Shown one piece after another: positions 11,783 through 24,179 of a stretch of 64,000 nucleotides of DNA. How positions within the stretch are numbered: the first letter of the stretch is position 1; every line of letters starts with the position of its first letter. The position numbers and the translations under genes are program-made. Where the stretch lies: positions 24,776,004 through 24,840,003 of the forward strand of contig OW119931.1 of the NCBI GenBank assembly GCA_933210815.1, written 5' to 3'. The notes beneath the pieces were generated by a model. That model ran no database searches. It had not been told where the DNA came from and worked only from the letters and a program-made list of their open reading frames with translations. The stretch is from Meta bourneti. Taxonomy: Eukaryota; Arthropoda; Arachnida; Araneae; Tetragnathidae.

Positions 11783-12461
11783 TCTGGTGGTCAAGGTACT
11801 GACTACTGGATGTTGATGATCAAGTTACTGACTACTGGATGTCTGGTGGTCAAGGTACTAATTATTCAATGTGATCAAGGTACTAACTACTGGAGTCTGG
11901 TGGTCAAGGTACTGACTACTGGATGTTGATGATCAAGTTACTGACTACTGGATGTCTGGTGGTCAAGGTACTAATTATTCAATGTGATCAAGGTACTAAC
12001 TACTGGAGTCTGGTGGTCAAGGTACTGACTACTGGATGTTGATGATCAAGTTACTGACTACTGGATGTCTGGTGGTCAAGGTACTAATTATTCAATGTGA
12101 TCAAGGTACTAACTACTGGAGTCTGGTGGTCAAGGTACTGACTACTGGATGTTGATGATCAAGTTACTGACTACTGGATGTCTGGTGGTCAAGGTACTAA
12201 TTATTCAATGTGATCAAGGTACTAACTACTGGAGTCTGGTGGTCAAGGTACTGACTACTGGATGTTGATGATCAAGTTACTGACTACTGGATGTCTGGTG
12301 GTCAAGGTACTAATTATTCAATGTGATCAAGGTACTAACTACTGGAGTCTGGTGGTCAAGGTACTGACTACTGGATGTTTGGTGACCAAGGTACTGACTG
12401 CTGGATGTCTGGTGGTCAAGGTACTAATTATTGGATGTGATCAAGGTACTATCTACTGGAG
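11783..12461 (+). repeat. 113-bp higher-order minisatellite made from a SINE head
   Basis: TCTGGTGGTCAAGGTACTG followed by ACTACTGGATGTTG starts at 11783, 11896, 12009, 12122, 12235 and 12348, giving an exact 113-bp step. The last unit (to 12461) is diverged. Each 113-bp unit holds four related sub-units of about 31, 28, 30 and 24 bp, all variants of GGTCAAGGTACTGACTACTGG. That is the A-box part of the family C tRNA-like head. The first five units look identical by eye, so the expansion is recent or homogenised. Confidence 0.95.
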
Positions 12462-12700
12462 TCTGGTGGTCAAGGTACTGACTACTGAATCCGAAGGATC
12501 CCAGTTTGAATTTGGGGTAAGGCATGGGTGTTTGTCCATCTGGTGTAAATGTGTGGCTCTCTATAAACGGATTGTGTCTAGAATGTGTGATATGTATGCG
12601 AATCCACCCATATGGTGCACCAGGGTCACGACAAATTATTTAAAAATTCCCCCCTTTTAGTACCATAATGATTAAGTTTAATTAGCCGGATATTAGAAAC
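12462..12700 (+). mobile_element. SINE family C, body and 3' end
   Basis: A final head unit is followed by a decayed B box (AGTTTGAATTT at 12503-12513). The body then reads GGTGTTTGTCCATCTGG, GTGTGGCTCTCTATAAACGG and GGTGCACCAGGGTC, and the 3' part CCCCCCTTTTAGTACCATAATG. The same order occurs at 16098-16352, which defines the family. The 132-codon frame at 12262-12660 reads through the minisatellite into this body and is an artefact. Confidence 0.85.
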
Positions 12701-12719
12701 AAATGTACAAAACACTCGG

Positions 12720-15310
12720 TTAACTATTACCAACGAAAGTACAGAATTTTAAATGGGTAATATTCTTTTATTGAACAAACAGTAGAATATAAACAAATTA
12801 TAACGAATACTCTACAATGCCAATATTCCCTTAAAATTTTGAAACAGTGAAAAGGGGTGCTATTTCTAAACTATAATTTCGGGATTATAGTTTAGAAATA
12901 ACACTAATATAAACATATAAAAAATCTTTTAGATATTCTATATATTAAAGACTTATTTTAAGTTACGTAAAATTTTCCTTGAAATGTCATTTCGCAAAAA
13001 GAGCAGCAAAACATTAAAGCAATTTATTAAGTGACAGAATTTTAAAATTTATTGTTAGCTAACTGTTCAAAATATCACCGCAGAGTTCTGGTTCGCTTAA
13101 AAGATTTAACAAGTGTTTCAATTTTTTCAGTCCCTCCCCTTTCTCACACACACACAAGTACCATACTATAATTTATATAACTTTTACTGTAAACTAGTAT
13201 AATAATACTTAAAACTACAAGTATTTATATGTAAATGTGTATGCAATTTTCAAATGAAGTTGCTTGAAGGGAAATTGCTCAAAATAATCAAAAAGGCTTC
13301 TATTTGTTATTGAAGTGGGATATTTTGGTAACTTATTTCAAATATTAAAATTTGTGTTTCTATTAAACTGTTCCGATATACTTCCAAGACTATAGTGCCA
13401 ATTTAATTCTTTTACCTGAAATTTAGTAATTATTAAGTATACCGTCTTCTGATTTAGGTTTCTGAAACATAGTGGGCTGACCATTGAATCTCCTTGAGAG
13501 CAAAATTTGTTCTTAAACGATTGATTCGATTGTTTAAATTCTTAGACAGATTTTATAAATAGTACTTAGGAGTTATTTTTACTTCATTTATTTCTAATGA
13601 AATTTTTTGAAAATTTACTTATGAGAACGTATGTTCTCAAAAGTAAATACTTACATTCTTCCTTGAGTTTTCAATTTTCGGTAAAACATATTAAGAAAAG
13701 TAATAGAGAAAAGAGCGATGAAAAAAATTGTTTTAAATGTAAGTAAAATACACTAAAAACGCTACTTGAATTAAATTGTCGTAGATATACTTTTATTGCA
13801 GTTTCACCTTAGTGAAAAGTCTATTTCTAAGATTTTATTTTTAACTATTTTATTAAAATTTAAAATTTTATTCTTACAATTGATTGTGTGCTGAATATAA
13901 AATCTGAACACTCATTTTGAAAATCCGTTTTCAATACAATTTTATACCAAACTTTTGGTTTTAGTTTAACAGATTCTAAAAGTTTTCCAAAGTGGAGATA
14001 ATCAGAATGGTAAACAATTATTGCAATCCTCTTAAAAGCATGCGAATGATACGATTCACAATGTGACACCTCTACGGGTTATAAAACTTAACATGATTTT
14101 TTTTCTATTGGCTCCAGTGTATTTTGTGATATAGTAGAAAATTCGAAGCAAAAACTGTTCTTCATTTATAATGATAGCAAAATATTTGGTACGAGAAAAA
14201 TGTTAAAAGGGACGTGCAGAGAATGGCAAAAACGTCTAAAGTATTAAAACCCCATTTCTCATATTTCTTTGAAATCTTAAACAAAGTTAAGGTTAGTTCT
14301 ACGACATTTTTTTAGGAATCCAGATTAAGAAACTTAGCGTTTTATTTCATAATAATTTAAAAAGTGGTTCATTTTGAGTTGTGAAACATACTATGTGCTT
14401 GATGTTGATGTGCCAAGACATTTAGTTAACCGAAACTAAAAGAATTTATTTGGTAAGAACTCAAATCTAATAGTGTACAAATTAAATGTCAGCGTTTTTA
14501 GTCTGGTAATTTTCTCCTGGTGAAAATCCCTGGTATGCATCTTGAAAGAGCTTCAAACAAAATTAAGAATTTTTACACTGCATGCACTTTCGCGTATAAT
14601 GTGGAGTGAAGACTGCACGAAATTTAACTTGGTCTCAACAAGTTTTTATTTTTAATTTCGTAGGTTTCCCAAAGTTTTCAAGATCGATTAATGTTAATGA
14701 AAGAGCAGATGACAATGCAGAAAATTTCGCATACTTTTTCAGGTTTATTACTGAAATAAAAACCTTTAACGAAAGTGTACTAAAAGTTCGACTGTAATTA
14801 AATAGATGGAAGTATGTCTTCCTTAAATTATTAAAATTAATTTTTATTCATTTAGATTTGGCATACATTATAGGAATTAAAATTAGATTGTTAATCACTC
14901 ATAAATGGTGCCGTTCATGAATCCATCAGGTGAATAGTAGTACATAATAAAGACTAAACATGCGGTACAAAAATAGTAAGATCTTAAATTTAGGAAATTA
15001 AGAGACACAGACATTCGTCAAATCTGGAATTATATGGCTGTTTTTCTTTTTATCTGATTATATTTGTTTTTTATATGTATTTTGTACACACGAATTTATT
15101 TATGCGAAAAAAAATAATAAAATATTGCATTTACTCTACAAAGTTTCTTCATTTTTAGAGATGTGTACATAAACTCTAGGACTAACTCTCAGAGGAGGTG
15201 GACATCTCACTATCCCTGAAAGGATTAAGGATGAATTAACCCCTATGTTTGTTAATGGATTGCTAGGGTCGAAGTTGTATCAAAACATAATATATTAAAT
15301 TTTCAACTAA
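12720..15310. other. Gene-free AT-rich stretch
   Basis: About 2.6 kb of AT-rich DNA. Besides a hairpin at 12861-12900 and a short CA run near 13147, I see no repeat or gene. Frames of 60-70 codons (13860-14069, 14606-14797) have no motifs. Confidence 0.65.
12861..12900. repeat. Perfect hairpin, 17-bp stem, 6-base loop
   Basis: Arm 12861-12877 (TATTTCTAAACTATAAT) is exactly complementary to 12884-12900, with loop TTCGGG. It does not match any repeat family in the window. Confidence 0.9.
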
Positions 15311-15314
15311 AACT

Positions 15315-15378
15315 ATTAGAACTTAAGGAAGCGATAACTGTTTTTCACAACTCAATAAACAGTTCCTTGAGTTCTAAT
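15315..15378. repeat. Imperfect inverted repeat beside a TA microsatellite
   Basis: The left arm begins ATTAGAACTTAAGGAA, is interrupted by GCGATA, and resumes ACTGTTT. The right arm at 15357-15378 is its complement without the interruption and with one mismatch. A TA run starts 12 bases further on. Confidence 0.75.
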
Positions 15379-15386
15379 AAATTAAA

Positions 15387-15390
<4 letters not shown>

Positions 15391-15422
<32 letters not shown>
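15391..15422. repeat. TA dinucleotide microsatellite
   Basis: About 16 uninterrupted TA units. Confidence 0.95.
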
Positions 15423-15426
<4 letters not shown>

Positions 15427-15777
15427 AAACTTGTAGAATATTTCTTAGGATTCTTTCGACCAATAGACGTGGTTAGTTAATCGTTACATGCGTCGTGGAG
15501 GAAAACAATATACTACACATTACTTGGAAATCTAGCATGGCTCAGAGGAATGTTGTTTTTCGTCTGCGTTCAATTTTTGCTACACAAGGATTTATTAGAC
15601 TGGTATCTACTCAGGAAACAAGATACTTTTGAGCTCCGGATTATAAGGAAATCTATTGAAATTATATATGTACGCAAATTGAAAATTCATCGGTGACGAG
15701 TAAAAAAGAGCGATATTACTGAACGTCCTATATAAATAGAAGTTACTGAACTAAACTAAACATGGGGTTAATATGTG

Positions 15778-16078
15778 GAGGTAGGTAGTTGAATCGACGT
15801 TGGACTGGAGCAATTCAAAAGGATATTGGCGATGGTCCGGGATCAATCCACAAGGGAAAGTTCCGACAACACATCTTCATTTCGAACCATGCTCAGATGA
15901 CGAGGTCAACTCCTGAGCTGGCACCCCACTCTCCAAACTTCCACAACACACAGTGAGGACATTGAGGCCATGACAGATGTAACTTGCTCCCACGTAGAGG
16001 AAGGTCGTGAATTGGATCGAGTTTCGAACTCGTAACCTTCCAGTTTGCTAATCCGCAACAATGGGGCTTCCGCGGCCC
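15778..16078 (-). mobile_element. SINE family B, near full length
   Basis: In antisense it runs from the tail (GGTAGGTAGTTGAATCGACG) through the body (GGCGATGGTCCGGGATCAAT, CAGATGACGAGGTCAAC, CTGAGCTGGCACCCCACTC, GAGGACATTGAGGCCATGACA). It ends at the tRNA-like head: B box GTTTCGAACTC in antisense near 16021, and A-box region CTTCCGCGGCCC at the end. About 300 bp is the longest extent seen for this family here and serves as its reference copy. The 87-codon frame on the minus strand is incidental. Confidence 0.92.
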
Positions 16079-16097
16079 ATTTTGTGTGGGGGTACTG

Positions 16098-16352
16098 AAA
16101 AATCAGTCTAGTGGTCTCGAAGCTGGCTTCTGGATCTAAATGTATCTGGTTTGGAACCGGGTAAAACATGTTTGTCCGTCTGGAGTGAATGTATGGCCTC
16201 TATAAAAGAGTTGTGTCTTGAATGTATAGTAAGAATGTGAATTACAACGTGAATCCATTTCCTGCGGTGCACCAGGGGTGGTTCAAGTAGTAGAGTGGTA
16301 AATAAGTGGTTCAAAGATCCCCTTGCAAAGCCATGATGGAAATGTTCAGTTA
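16098..16352 (+). mobile_element. SINE family C, near full length
   Basis: Lies about 20 bp beyond the head of a family B copy in opposite orientation. The A-box region is AATCAGTCTAGTGGTCTCG and the B box is GGTTTGGAACC at 16148-16158. The body has TTTGTCCGTCTGGAGTGAAT, GGCCTCTATAAAAGAG and GGTGCACCAGGGGTGG, and the 3' end has CCTTGCAAAGCCATGATGG. It matches the copy at 12462-12700 in order. The 99-codon minus-strand frame over it is a shadow of the repeat. Confidence 0.88.
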
Positions 16353-16559
16353 ATAAGAGTAAGAAATTCAAGAAAAATATGGAATACGTTTTTATGGGAT
16401 TGCTCACAAGGATAAATTTTCGATAATGTTTTAGTGTAGTGCACTTTAAAGAGCTAAGAGCAACAAATAAAGCGCATTCTGAATCAGCTAACTAAAAATC
16501 TTAAATTCTATATCATACGTTATTTCTGATGAGAGGACTTTGAGATCTAGAACTCCAAA

Positions 16560-17660
16560 ACACCCGCTTTCATTCAATAATGCATGTGCCTGATGAGCTA
16601 TCTCAGCGCAGCTCGCCTTTTCTCATCGCCGTGCTCTTGCTCATAAATTCAAAATCCCGTGCCCATCGCCATGAAATTAAATCCCGCGAACACGACGGTC
16701 TCCTCGGCGTAAACAGGTAAAAATCACCGGTAATAGAAAACAAAGTGCGATTTTTTTCCCGTGCGTTGAAATTCGCGATCCCGCCATCTAGTGTAAAATA
16801 CGCTAAACACTCGACGGATCCCGTGTCAGGCTTAGATAAGACGTTATTGACATTTTTTCTCTCTTCCCCTTTCTGCATTTAATGGGTTACCGAACTTTCA
16901 CACGTTCTGGGCCCCAAAGAAACAGAAAACCTACCAGAAATTATGTTGTCAAGCCCCCTATCTTCACGTCAAGGTGAGAAAAAAGGAGAAGGGGTGGTAA
17001 CCCCCTCCCGAACCCCCTCGTTGCGTGAAAGTACAGGCCTCTTACCAGATCCAAGGAAAGAGTGCGATAGAGAGAGGGGAAAAAGATGCTCGGGATGACA
17101 GGGATTGTTGGAAGGTGATGGAAAGAGAAGAGACGCGAATATGAGGAGGATCAGACACCCGGATGATGGATGGGGGCTATGAAACCTCTTTTTTTCCTCA
17201 CTACCCTTCTTTCTCTTCTCACTTTCGTTTACTCTATATTTCTCACCTTGAGAAGATGTGTAGAATAAGACGCACACCCCATACAGAGGATGGCTATATA
17301 TATATTTCTTTTCAGAGGGTTTTCCTTAAAAGCTCCATTCTTTATATACGCTTTTTCTCCAGGCCGCGATCTCGGAAAAGTAGGTCGGGATTTTTATATT
17401 ACAAAGGGATAGTATTAATCAGGGAATTTTTTCGTAATGAGTTCGCTGTCTTAGAAAGCATAAAACACGGTTTTAATTTTTTTCTTCTCTCCTCTTCCAT
17501 CCAGGAGATGAGGAGAAAATTATTCATAGTACTCGGGGATATGAGTTGTGATTTATAATTTTTGCCTCGGGTTTTCGCGCAATTTATGCACGTGGTGTTA
17601 AAAGGAACCTGGTTTTCTCAGAATCTTGGTCCTTTCTTCTTTCTTTGGGTTGGAATCAGA
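16560..17660. promoter_or_regulatory. CpG-containing complex block, candidate regulatory region
   Basis: CpG-rich relative to its surroundings (CGGACGG-like words absent, but CGTGCCCATCGCC, CCCGCGAACACGACGG, AATTCGCGATCCCGCCATC are present). It includes polypurine and polypyrimidine stretches at 17000-17220 and GCCAT words near 16668 and 16784. Frames of 91, 102 and 131 codons here show no domain; the 131-codon one (17163-17558) is rich in F, R and S from pyrimidine tracts. A promoter or conserved element is plausible but unproven. Confidence 0.3.
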
Positions 17661-20600
17661 CTGACAAGACGTATAGTATGCATTAGATTTTATGCTTGAA
17701 TTTTGAATCCCTCTTTGCATTTAAATAATAAAATTTCATAGGAGGAATTTCGTAAGAGATCTGAAGGTAAGGCAAGTCTACTTTGTGTGATCTTGCTTAG
17801 ACTGCTTTTAAAAACTAGGTGTTAATATAAATTGAGTAAATCAGTTTTCAAATCCATTTGCTCTCAGAAATTTCGGTCCAAATAAGTTATATTTTATTTT
17901 AAAAATTTCTATTTTGTTTATTTGTTTTTAAATTTGATGGTTCAAAAAATGATCCCAGACTGACCTATACTTTTAAATGCAGATATTAGCATATTTCAAA
18001 GTAATTTATTTCGATTTTTATTCTATTTAATATATCTTTGTTTATGAAATATTACTTTGTTTATTCGTGAGAAGCATGGATGGTGATGTTATATGCAAAC
18101 ACTTTCTTGAATATGTTACTCAACTTATATCAAATTCTAAAACTTACTAAATTTTTCAGCAGTCCAGATTAAGGAAATACAAATTTCAATGGCAATATAC
18201 TTGAACTCTTTTATTTTCATTAATAAATTCTGTACTATCATTTAAATATATAATTTAATAATTTATTATACATAATTTTAGTTCTTTGGTTTCATGCCGG
18301 AATATGTTTCCTCAGAAAGAACATATTTTTTCAAGTTTAAAAATATTAAAATTCAGGCTTTCTACAGTAAATTCAAAATTTGAATACGCACATAGATTAC
18401 CTTTTTCAGATATCTAAAACATTATAAATTTTTACCGTAGCTTTTAAAGTAAATTTTAGTAATACACAATTTTTTAAAACTTGAAAATATTTGAAAATTT
18501 AGTGTCATCCTTCTCAAAAATAAACCGAACTGGATTGTGTCTATATAGTATTATTGTATGGTATTAAATGAATACCATGGCAAATAGGAATCAAACATAA
18601 ATTGTCCAACAGAAGCATACAATGTGATCGCTTCTCACCATAAATAAATTACCATATTACAAAGTATTCAGTAATGTTTGTTCAAATATATTTATTAAAA
18701 TACGAAATCGTGCTCACTATGCATTTACTATGAGCATATATTTCGTAATTATAATCTTATACATATTGTATGCAATGCTCTATCAGTCAAGTCCTTGATG
18801 AGATATTTCAAAAAAGTTGATTTTCTTAATTATAACGAATGTAAATTTTTCATTCTTAGTATTCGATTTCGAAGTATCAGAGTAGTAAGTATTATTTAAA
18901 CTTTTTAGATTCACTATAATATATAATCTAATGAGGATTGCTATTTTATATTTATCGTAAGGGTTTGTTTTCTTTGCAAACACGTGGAAGCTGTGTATTT
19001 AGCAAATGAGTGAATATTCGTTGTTTTATACTTTAGTCAATGTTGGTATTAATATTTCATTTTCTGCATTGCATGTAATATTCTTTCCTTTTTATAATCG
19101 CTAAAACAGAGGCTTACAATTTTTCGTGACAATTTTCGTGATGCACTTGGCAGTAAATTTGAAAACTCGTTAGTTTGACAACAAAATATCATTTGAAAGT
19201 TTCAAAGTAGTTTGTTCGTATGAGTTAAAAAATAAGAAACGAATGTACTTTGTATATTTGTAAAAGGAATAATTGTAAGAGGTTGAGAGAGTGAATGATT
19301 ATTTTATATCAAAGTTTCTTTTCGAAACGTGCATTAAACGTCACCCGCAAATGAAAAATTAAGTATATGTTTAGATAAAGGATTTTGACTTCAAAAAACG
19401 AACAAATACAAATGAATTTTCGATATTAATATTAAACTACAGTTACATAACCATTAAAAATTCTAAAGTATTTTTTGACTATTTCTAACTGTTCAGAATT
19501 TTTCAAATTGAGCGAGTTTTATATTTTTCAAGTTAAAGTATCTGCATGTTTTATAATAAAATAATCATTAATTTGAAATGCAAGTACATGTTTAACAATT
19601 GTGTAATTGAAATTAACAAGTAAGATATCAAATTCCCTTATTGTAGAATATAACCAATGGTTTCCAATTAGTCATACTTTATGCAGATAAGCTAACCCTT
19701 GATTAAAAGAGCGATTAAGGCGGCCGAAATGAGGGAGTGTGTACCGGGAAACGATTAAGACATCACCGTCGATGTTTTAGCGAAAGAAGCAGCCGTAAAA
19801 TCGAACCGCAACTCTATTGAAACTAAGAAAGGAATTTTTCCAAACCGTTTTACTTTACTACTGTATGACTCAATGCCACTACTAACTACAGATTTTTCTC
19901 TTGAAAGTTTCTTTCTTTATAGAGCCTTTTAATTTAATTTCTATTTCTTTATAATTACTGATTTATTCGCATTATATAAAAATAATTCCTGCTGTGATTA
20001 TAAAGCTCATAATAAAATTTTGATACTACTAGAAATAAATGAATTTCAGAATAACCTTTCTGAAATGAATAGTTTTTAATAAAATAACATTCTATCAATT
20101 TTATGGTTCTTTAATATATATTTAAATGAATTGTATATATATTTAAATGAATTGTATAGTAAATATAAAATACATAAACATTTCCATTAATTCTGCAAAT
20201 TTATGCTTGACGTTTGTATAACTATAAGAAGTAGTTAATTAAGTTCAATCTTTAAATTAAGCTTACCTGGTCAATTTGGATATTACTAAAAGCGGTTCAA
20301 ATTAATTTAAAATATTTAAGGAACTTAGAAATCCCATCGATAGTACAAGATTTTGTGCATTTCAATTTAGAAAACAGTTTTCCTAAGTATAGAACGTGTT
20401 CTCTCGATTATATTTTCATTCAAGACATATATGTTGATAAGATTCTTTTATTTTAAAGACTGCTTAGAATCGTAGGAGCGATTAACGCTTATTTTACCAA
20501 ATAAATCAGCAACAATAATAGCTTAAATAGATTTTTCTTCAAACGAAGAGCTATCCAAATTATTAAATTTTTATTCTCTTCTAAAGCTTATTACTAGTTA

Positions 20601-23380
20601 TCACGTGATTACTAAAATGAATACTGAAATTGTTACACACCGAGAATGAAACTTTGGATGAAATATCTTTTTGAACGCAAACTCAAAAAAATATTAAAAT
20701 GAAGTATTGTAATAAAGTTAGTGGTTCTCAAAAATATGAGTTACTCTTCAGTTATCTCTTGAAAAAAGCTCGAACTTCATCTAATCTGTTAATTTTATTA
20801 TTAATAATTATTGTTTATGGATTATAAAATTAATCAATTTTTATACAAGATTATTTACTTTTTGCACACAGAACATTCACTAATGCTCATATAAGCCACT
20901 TTCAAAGTTACACTTTTTATTAAATATAGTAAAATAAATAATACTTCAATACATTTAATGTATTTAAAAATAAGTCTATTTTAACAGAAGTTTTAAGTTG
21001 GGATATTAAAACATTATCAAAGAAGCTTTTGAGATAGAGATATTGGTACTTATGTTCCTTATTTACTTTTGGTTTTAAAATAATCCTAGTGTAATAAATT
21101 TATTTATTTATTCTACAATTATAATATGTTCCTACACGCGTTAAACTTTTTGTGATTAGTGAAAGAGTGGATTAATAATTTTATGACACAAAATGCAGCA
21201 CATTGAATGAATTTTTGAAAAGGTTTGAGAAATACCACTATTAAAATAAATTGTACAAATTTATGAAGAAATTCATAGCAACATCATTAAATGAAATTTG
21301 TCTTAGCTATCATCTAAGTATGTGGCTTAAGTAAAGCATAACAGAACTAATTTCAATAGAAAACTAGTAAACAGAGGGAGAAACATATTGTTTACATAAT
21401 CGTGGAAGAAAAATGTCCTATATTTATTTAAGTGACATTAATTTCCGCGAACTAAAAATGTACAGTGAAGAGTATTTGAAAAAAAATATATTTTTACTAT
21501 AAAAATAAATATAAATCTTCGCGAAATATTTGATTTTAAACACAAAACATGTTTGGAATGAAAACACTTAAATATGAAATCATTTTCCTACTATACATTC
21601 AAATGATACTTTTGAAAATTTCGGCTATTGCATGTAAAATGAAAATTATGTGGTTATATTTCTCAGAGTGTTTTCCGATTGAGTTTTACAAACTAGTTAT
21701 CATCTCTAAAAGGAAGGAGTCTAAAGAGGAAAAGAGTATATCTGTAAATGTTGCTTTCTTACTCAGGTTGTTATATTGCAGTGCAGCATCCCTTCACAGC
21801 GGAAGAAGGAGCTCGTTTTGGTTAAAATGGAAAATTATTTGAAGTTATTTTTATGGATAGGTTAAAGTTATCAATAGGTTTAAGTTATCAATGCTTTTAG
21901 ATAGAGATAGTTCTTTGCAATTTTTCAATATGAAAATGTATTTCAAGGATTAAAATAATGTCCATATAAAGTAAACTTTCTATCTCATTACAATAAAGTA
22001 ATTAGCTTTACAAATTACAAGTGTATACTATATATTACATTTCAACAATTTTTAATAAGAGTAGTAGTATTCGCTTATCTTTGAAAACAAATTATTTAAA
22101 AATGGGTTTGATACCAGATAATTAAATATTTTCTAAATGGTGAATTAATTTTTGTCGATAATCTTACGTAATTAAGCAGAAAAAAATTCTCAATAAAGCC
22201 TAAATTTCATCTTTAAACTATCCAAATTTATGGTTTTAAGTCAATTAATAGAGAAATATAGTTATATTTGAAAACAGAAAAATCAAACTTTATTGCATCG
22301 ATATTCTAATGTTGCCTTGAAAGAATTATTTACCATTAATGCTTAACAAAATATTTCTTATTTTTAGTCACTGTTATTACAAAGATTTCAGTTCAATCAT
22401 ACATAAGACATTGGGCAATTGCATAAATTTGCAAAACATTTAGTAAATGAAATGTTGATATATTTTCGTTTGATTAAGTGTTACTCCCTTTGAAGAAAAA
22501 TGCCTTTTGTTCTATTGCTCACCTTGAGGCAAATTTTATAATAATACACAAAAATACTTCATAATTTAGGGTCAAGATTTATTGAATAAATTCAAAAGTC
22601 TAGTTTTAATTAAAGAGTGATATTATTCTGCAATAGTTGAATGCTGAAAAGGTTTTTAAAAATTTTATTTTAAAAATTGTGTTTTATCTTAATTTTTAAA
22701 ACATTGTGGAATTTTCACTCATGACTTATATAATACATAATTAACTTGATTGATAAAAGAAAATTTTCTGCTTGCCAATAGAGAAATTTTTCCATAATAT
22801 CTAATGCATTTGTTTTTAAGTATTATATTTTGCCCTTGTATAAATATTATATTATGTATTATATTTTCAGATTGAAAAATTTGTTTAATTTTATTTAACT
22901 TTCCATTTTTAAAATCTGGTTTAAACGGAAAAATAAAAATGAATTTAAATATTTCCAATCAATCAGAATTAGGGGTAATCTGCAACTGTTTTTTCTTTTG
23001 CGGGGAATAATGTTTAGAAGTATTATGCATATTTTTCGACGCCAATTTTAATTAGCAACTTAATATGATTTTAATTAATTTATATCACAAAATGACTACT
23101 AATAAATATAATCTTTTTTGATTAGAATATAATTGGTACTTTGAAAGAGTGATTTCAAATTAAGTCCTCTAATTTAATCAAAAACTCTCGCTATAAACGA
23201 AATTTACTGAAACCTTATTCCCGCATTCAACTTTACGCCTTCCCTACAACAAATTTCCATAAGGCTAAAATTTATCGGAACAATTCTGACTTGATATTGA
23301 TTGAACAAATAAATCCATACTTACATTTATTTTACCAAAAGCAATTTAACGATTATCCAACAACACACTTTAATTTTTAA
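17660..23380. other. Gene-free AT-rich stretch
   Basis: About 5.7 kb of AT-rich DNA. It has a short, more complex island at 19690-19830 (GATTAAGGCGGCCGAAATG, GAAAGAAGCAGCCG) and a 21-bp tandem duplication near 20115-20155. The 97-codon frame at 21549-21842 opens with a hydrophobic N-terminus (residues 10-30) but has no recognisable family. I see nothing else. Confidence 0.6.
20115..20156. repeat. 21-bp tandem duplication
   Basis: ATTTAAATGAATTGTA occurs at 20120 and 20141 with matching surroundings, two copies of a 21-bp unit. Confidence 0.85.
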
Positions 23381-23389
23381 GTTAGAAAA

Positions 23390-23740
23390 AACCTGCATTG
23401 TGAATAACACAAACATACATCATTTCTGAAATGTTCACAAGGACAAGTGTTGCCATCCGAATCTCTACATGCGATCAGTAGTGCTTGCACAAAAGAAGCC
23501 CATCCGTGTGGGATTTCCCAAAGCTGTGATTTGAGATGGCTCGTGCAAAATTTAAAATTCAAGGCCACGCCGGGTAGGTAATGTGGGTCAGTAGAGCTTG
23601 TCAGGTTCGGGTGGGGTGGGGATATTTTTGTTCGCATGTGGGAGTAAGGGGATGACTGAGAGGGAAAAGGGGTGCACCCCTTTTTTTCCCTCTAGGGTTT
23701 CCCCGGCTCCATTCGCAAGAGATAGCGTGGCTTCCTACAC
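23390..23740. repeat. GC-rich patch with a 20-bp palindrome, possible dispersed repeat
   Basis: Within AT-rich DNA, 23565-23640 (ACGCCGGGTAGGTAATGTGG, TCAGTAGAGC, GGGTGGGGTGGGG) resembles 26521-26620 (GACGCGTGTGAGTAATATGG, CCAGTAGGAC, GTGGGGGTGGG). At 23665-23684 is a 20-bp palindrome, AAAAGGGG, TGCA, CCCCTTTT, with further partly paired purine and pyrimidine flanks. This is probably part of an old mobile element. The 86-codon minus-strand frame has no known domain. Confidence 0.45.
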
Positions 23741-23963
23741 TTCGGCATGAATATTGTAACATACATTTTTTATAGGAGATACTACTCTATATCCTACAAG
23801 GTCATGTATATTTCTACAAAATGGAACATAAAGGCATAATTTGAAATAAATATATTAATTTTTGTGTTAATTGATCACGAATGTCACAAACGAGAAAGAA
23901 GATAACTATTTTTCAGCATTTATGCGTCCATTTTTATCAAAGTAGCAAAAAACGTACACTTAT

Positions 23964-24179
23964 TTTACCCCTTCAAGTGATTTCGACGAGATATCTCGTC
24001 CACCAAAATCTGACCAATTTTGCTAATGAAGAGATATCTAATCATTAATAATGATGAAGTGGAAGATATTGCCGTTTTTAGATCCGGTCAGTTTTTCTAA
24101 TGACGAGATATCTCGTCCATCAAGATCTGGTTAGTCTAATGACGAGATACCTCGTTGAGCCAAACTCCAAGAGGGTTAA
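23964..24179 (+). mobile_element. piggyBac-like MITE, copy 1
   Basis: Left end TTTACCCCTTCAAGTG and right end CTCCAAGAGGGTTAA are inverted relatives with TTAA-like flanks. Inside are two perfect copies of the palindrome GACGAGATATCTCGTC (23985-24000 and 24102-24117) and several AAGATCTGG-type words. About 216 bp, with no coding capacity. TTAA target sites and CCC...GGG termini are the known hallmark of piggyBac-type transposons; assigning the copies to that superfamily is inference. Confidence 0.75.

Larger units (their letters stand above)
11501..12716 (+). mobile_element. Composite SINE insertion with flanking 14-bp direct repeats
   Basis: The 14-mer ATGTACAAAACACT occurs at 11501-11514 and again at 12703-12716, flanking the whole block like a target-site duplication. 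Inside are, in order: a tRNA-like head (ACCAATCTAGTGGTCAGGG, from about 11519); a unique stretch with a hairpin; a second head (GACCAATCGGTCTGGTGG, from 11773); the 113-bp minisatellite; and a family C body ending near 12700. The simplest reading is one retroposed SINE dimer whose second head later expanded. Confidence 0.65.

Noticed and set aside
12262..12660. 132-codon frame with a repetitive peptide (KVLTTGCLVV-like)
   Set aside because: It reads through the minisatellite into a SINE body. The peptide repeat is a direct result of the DNA repeat.
23964..24179. Operator-like palindromes as transcription-factor sites
   Set aside because: The same palindrome occurs at matched positions in five elements with shared termini, so it belongs to the MITE rather than to local gene control.
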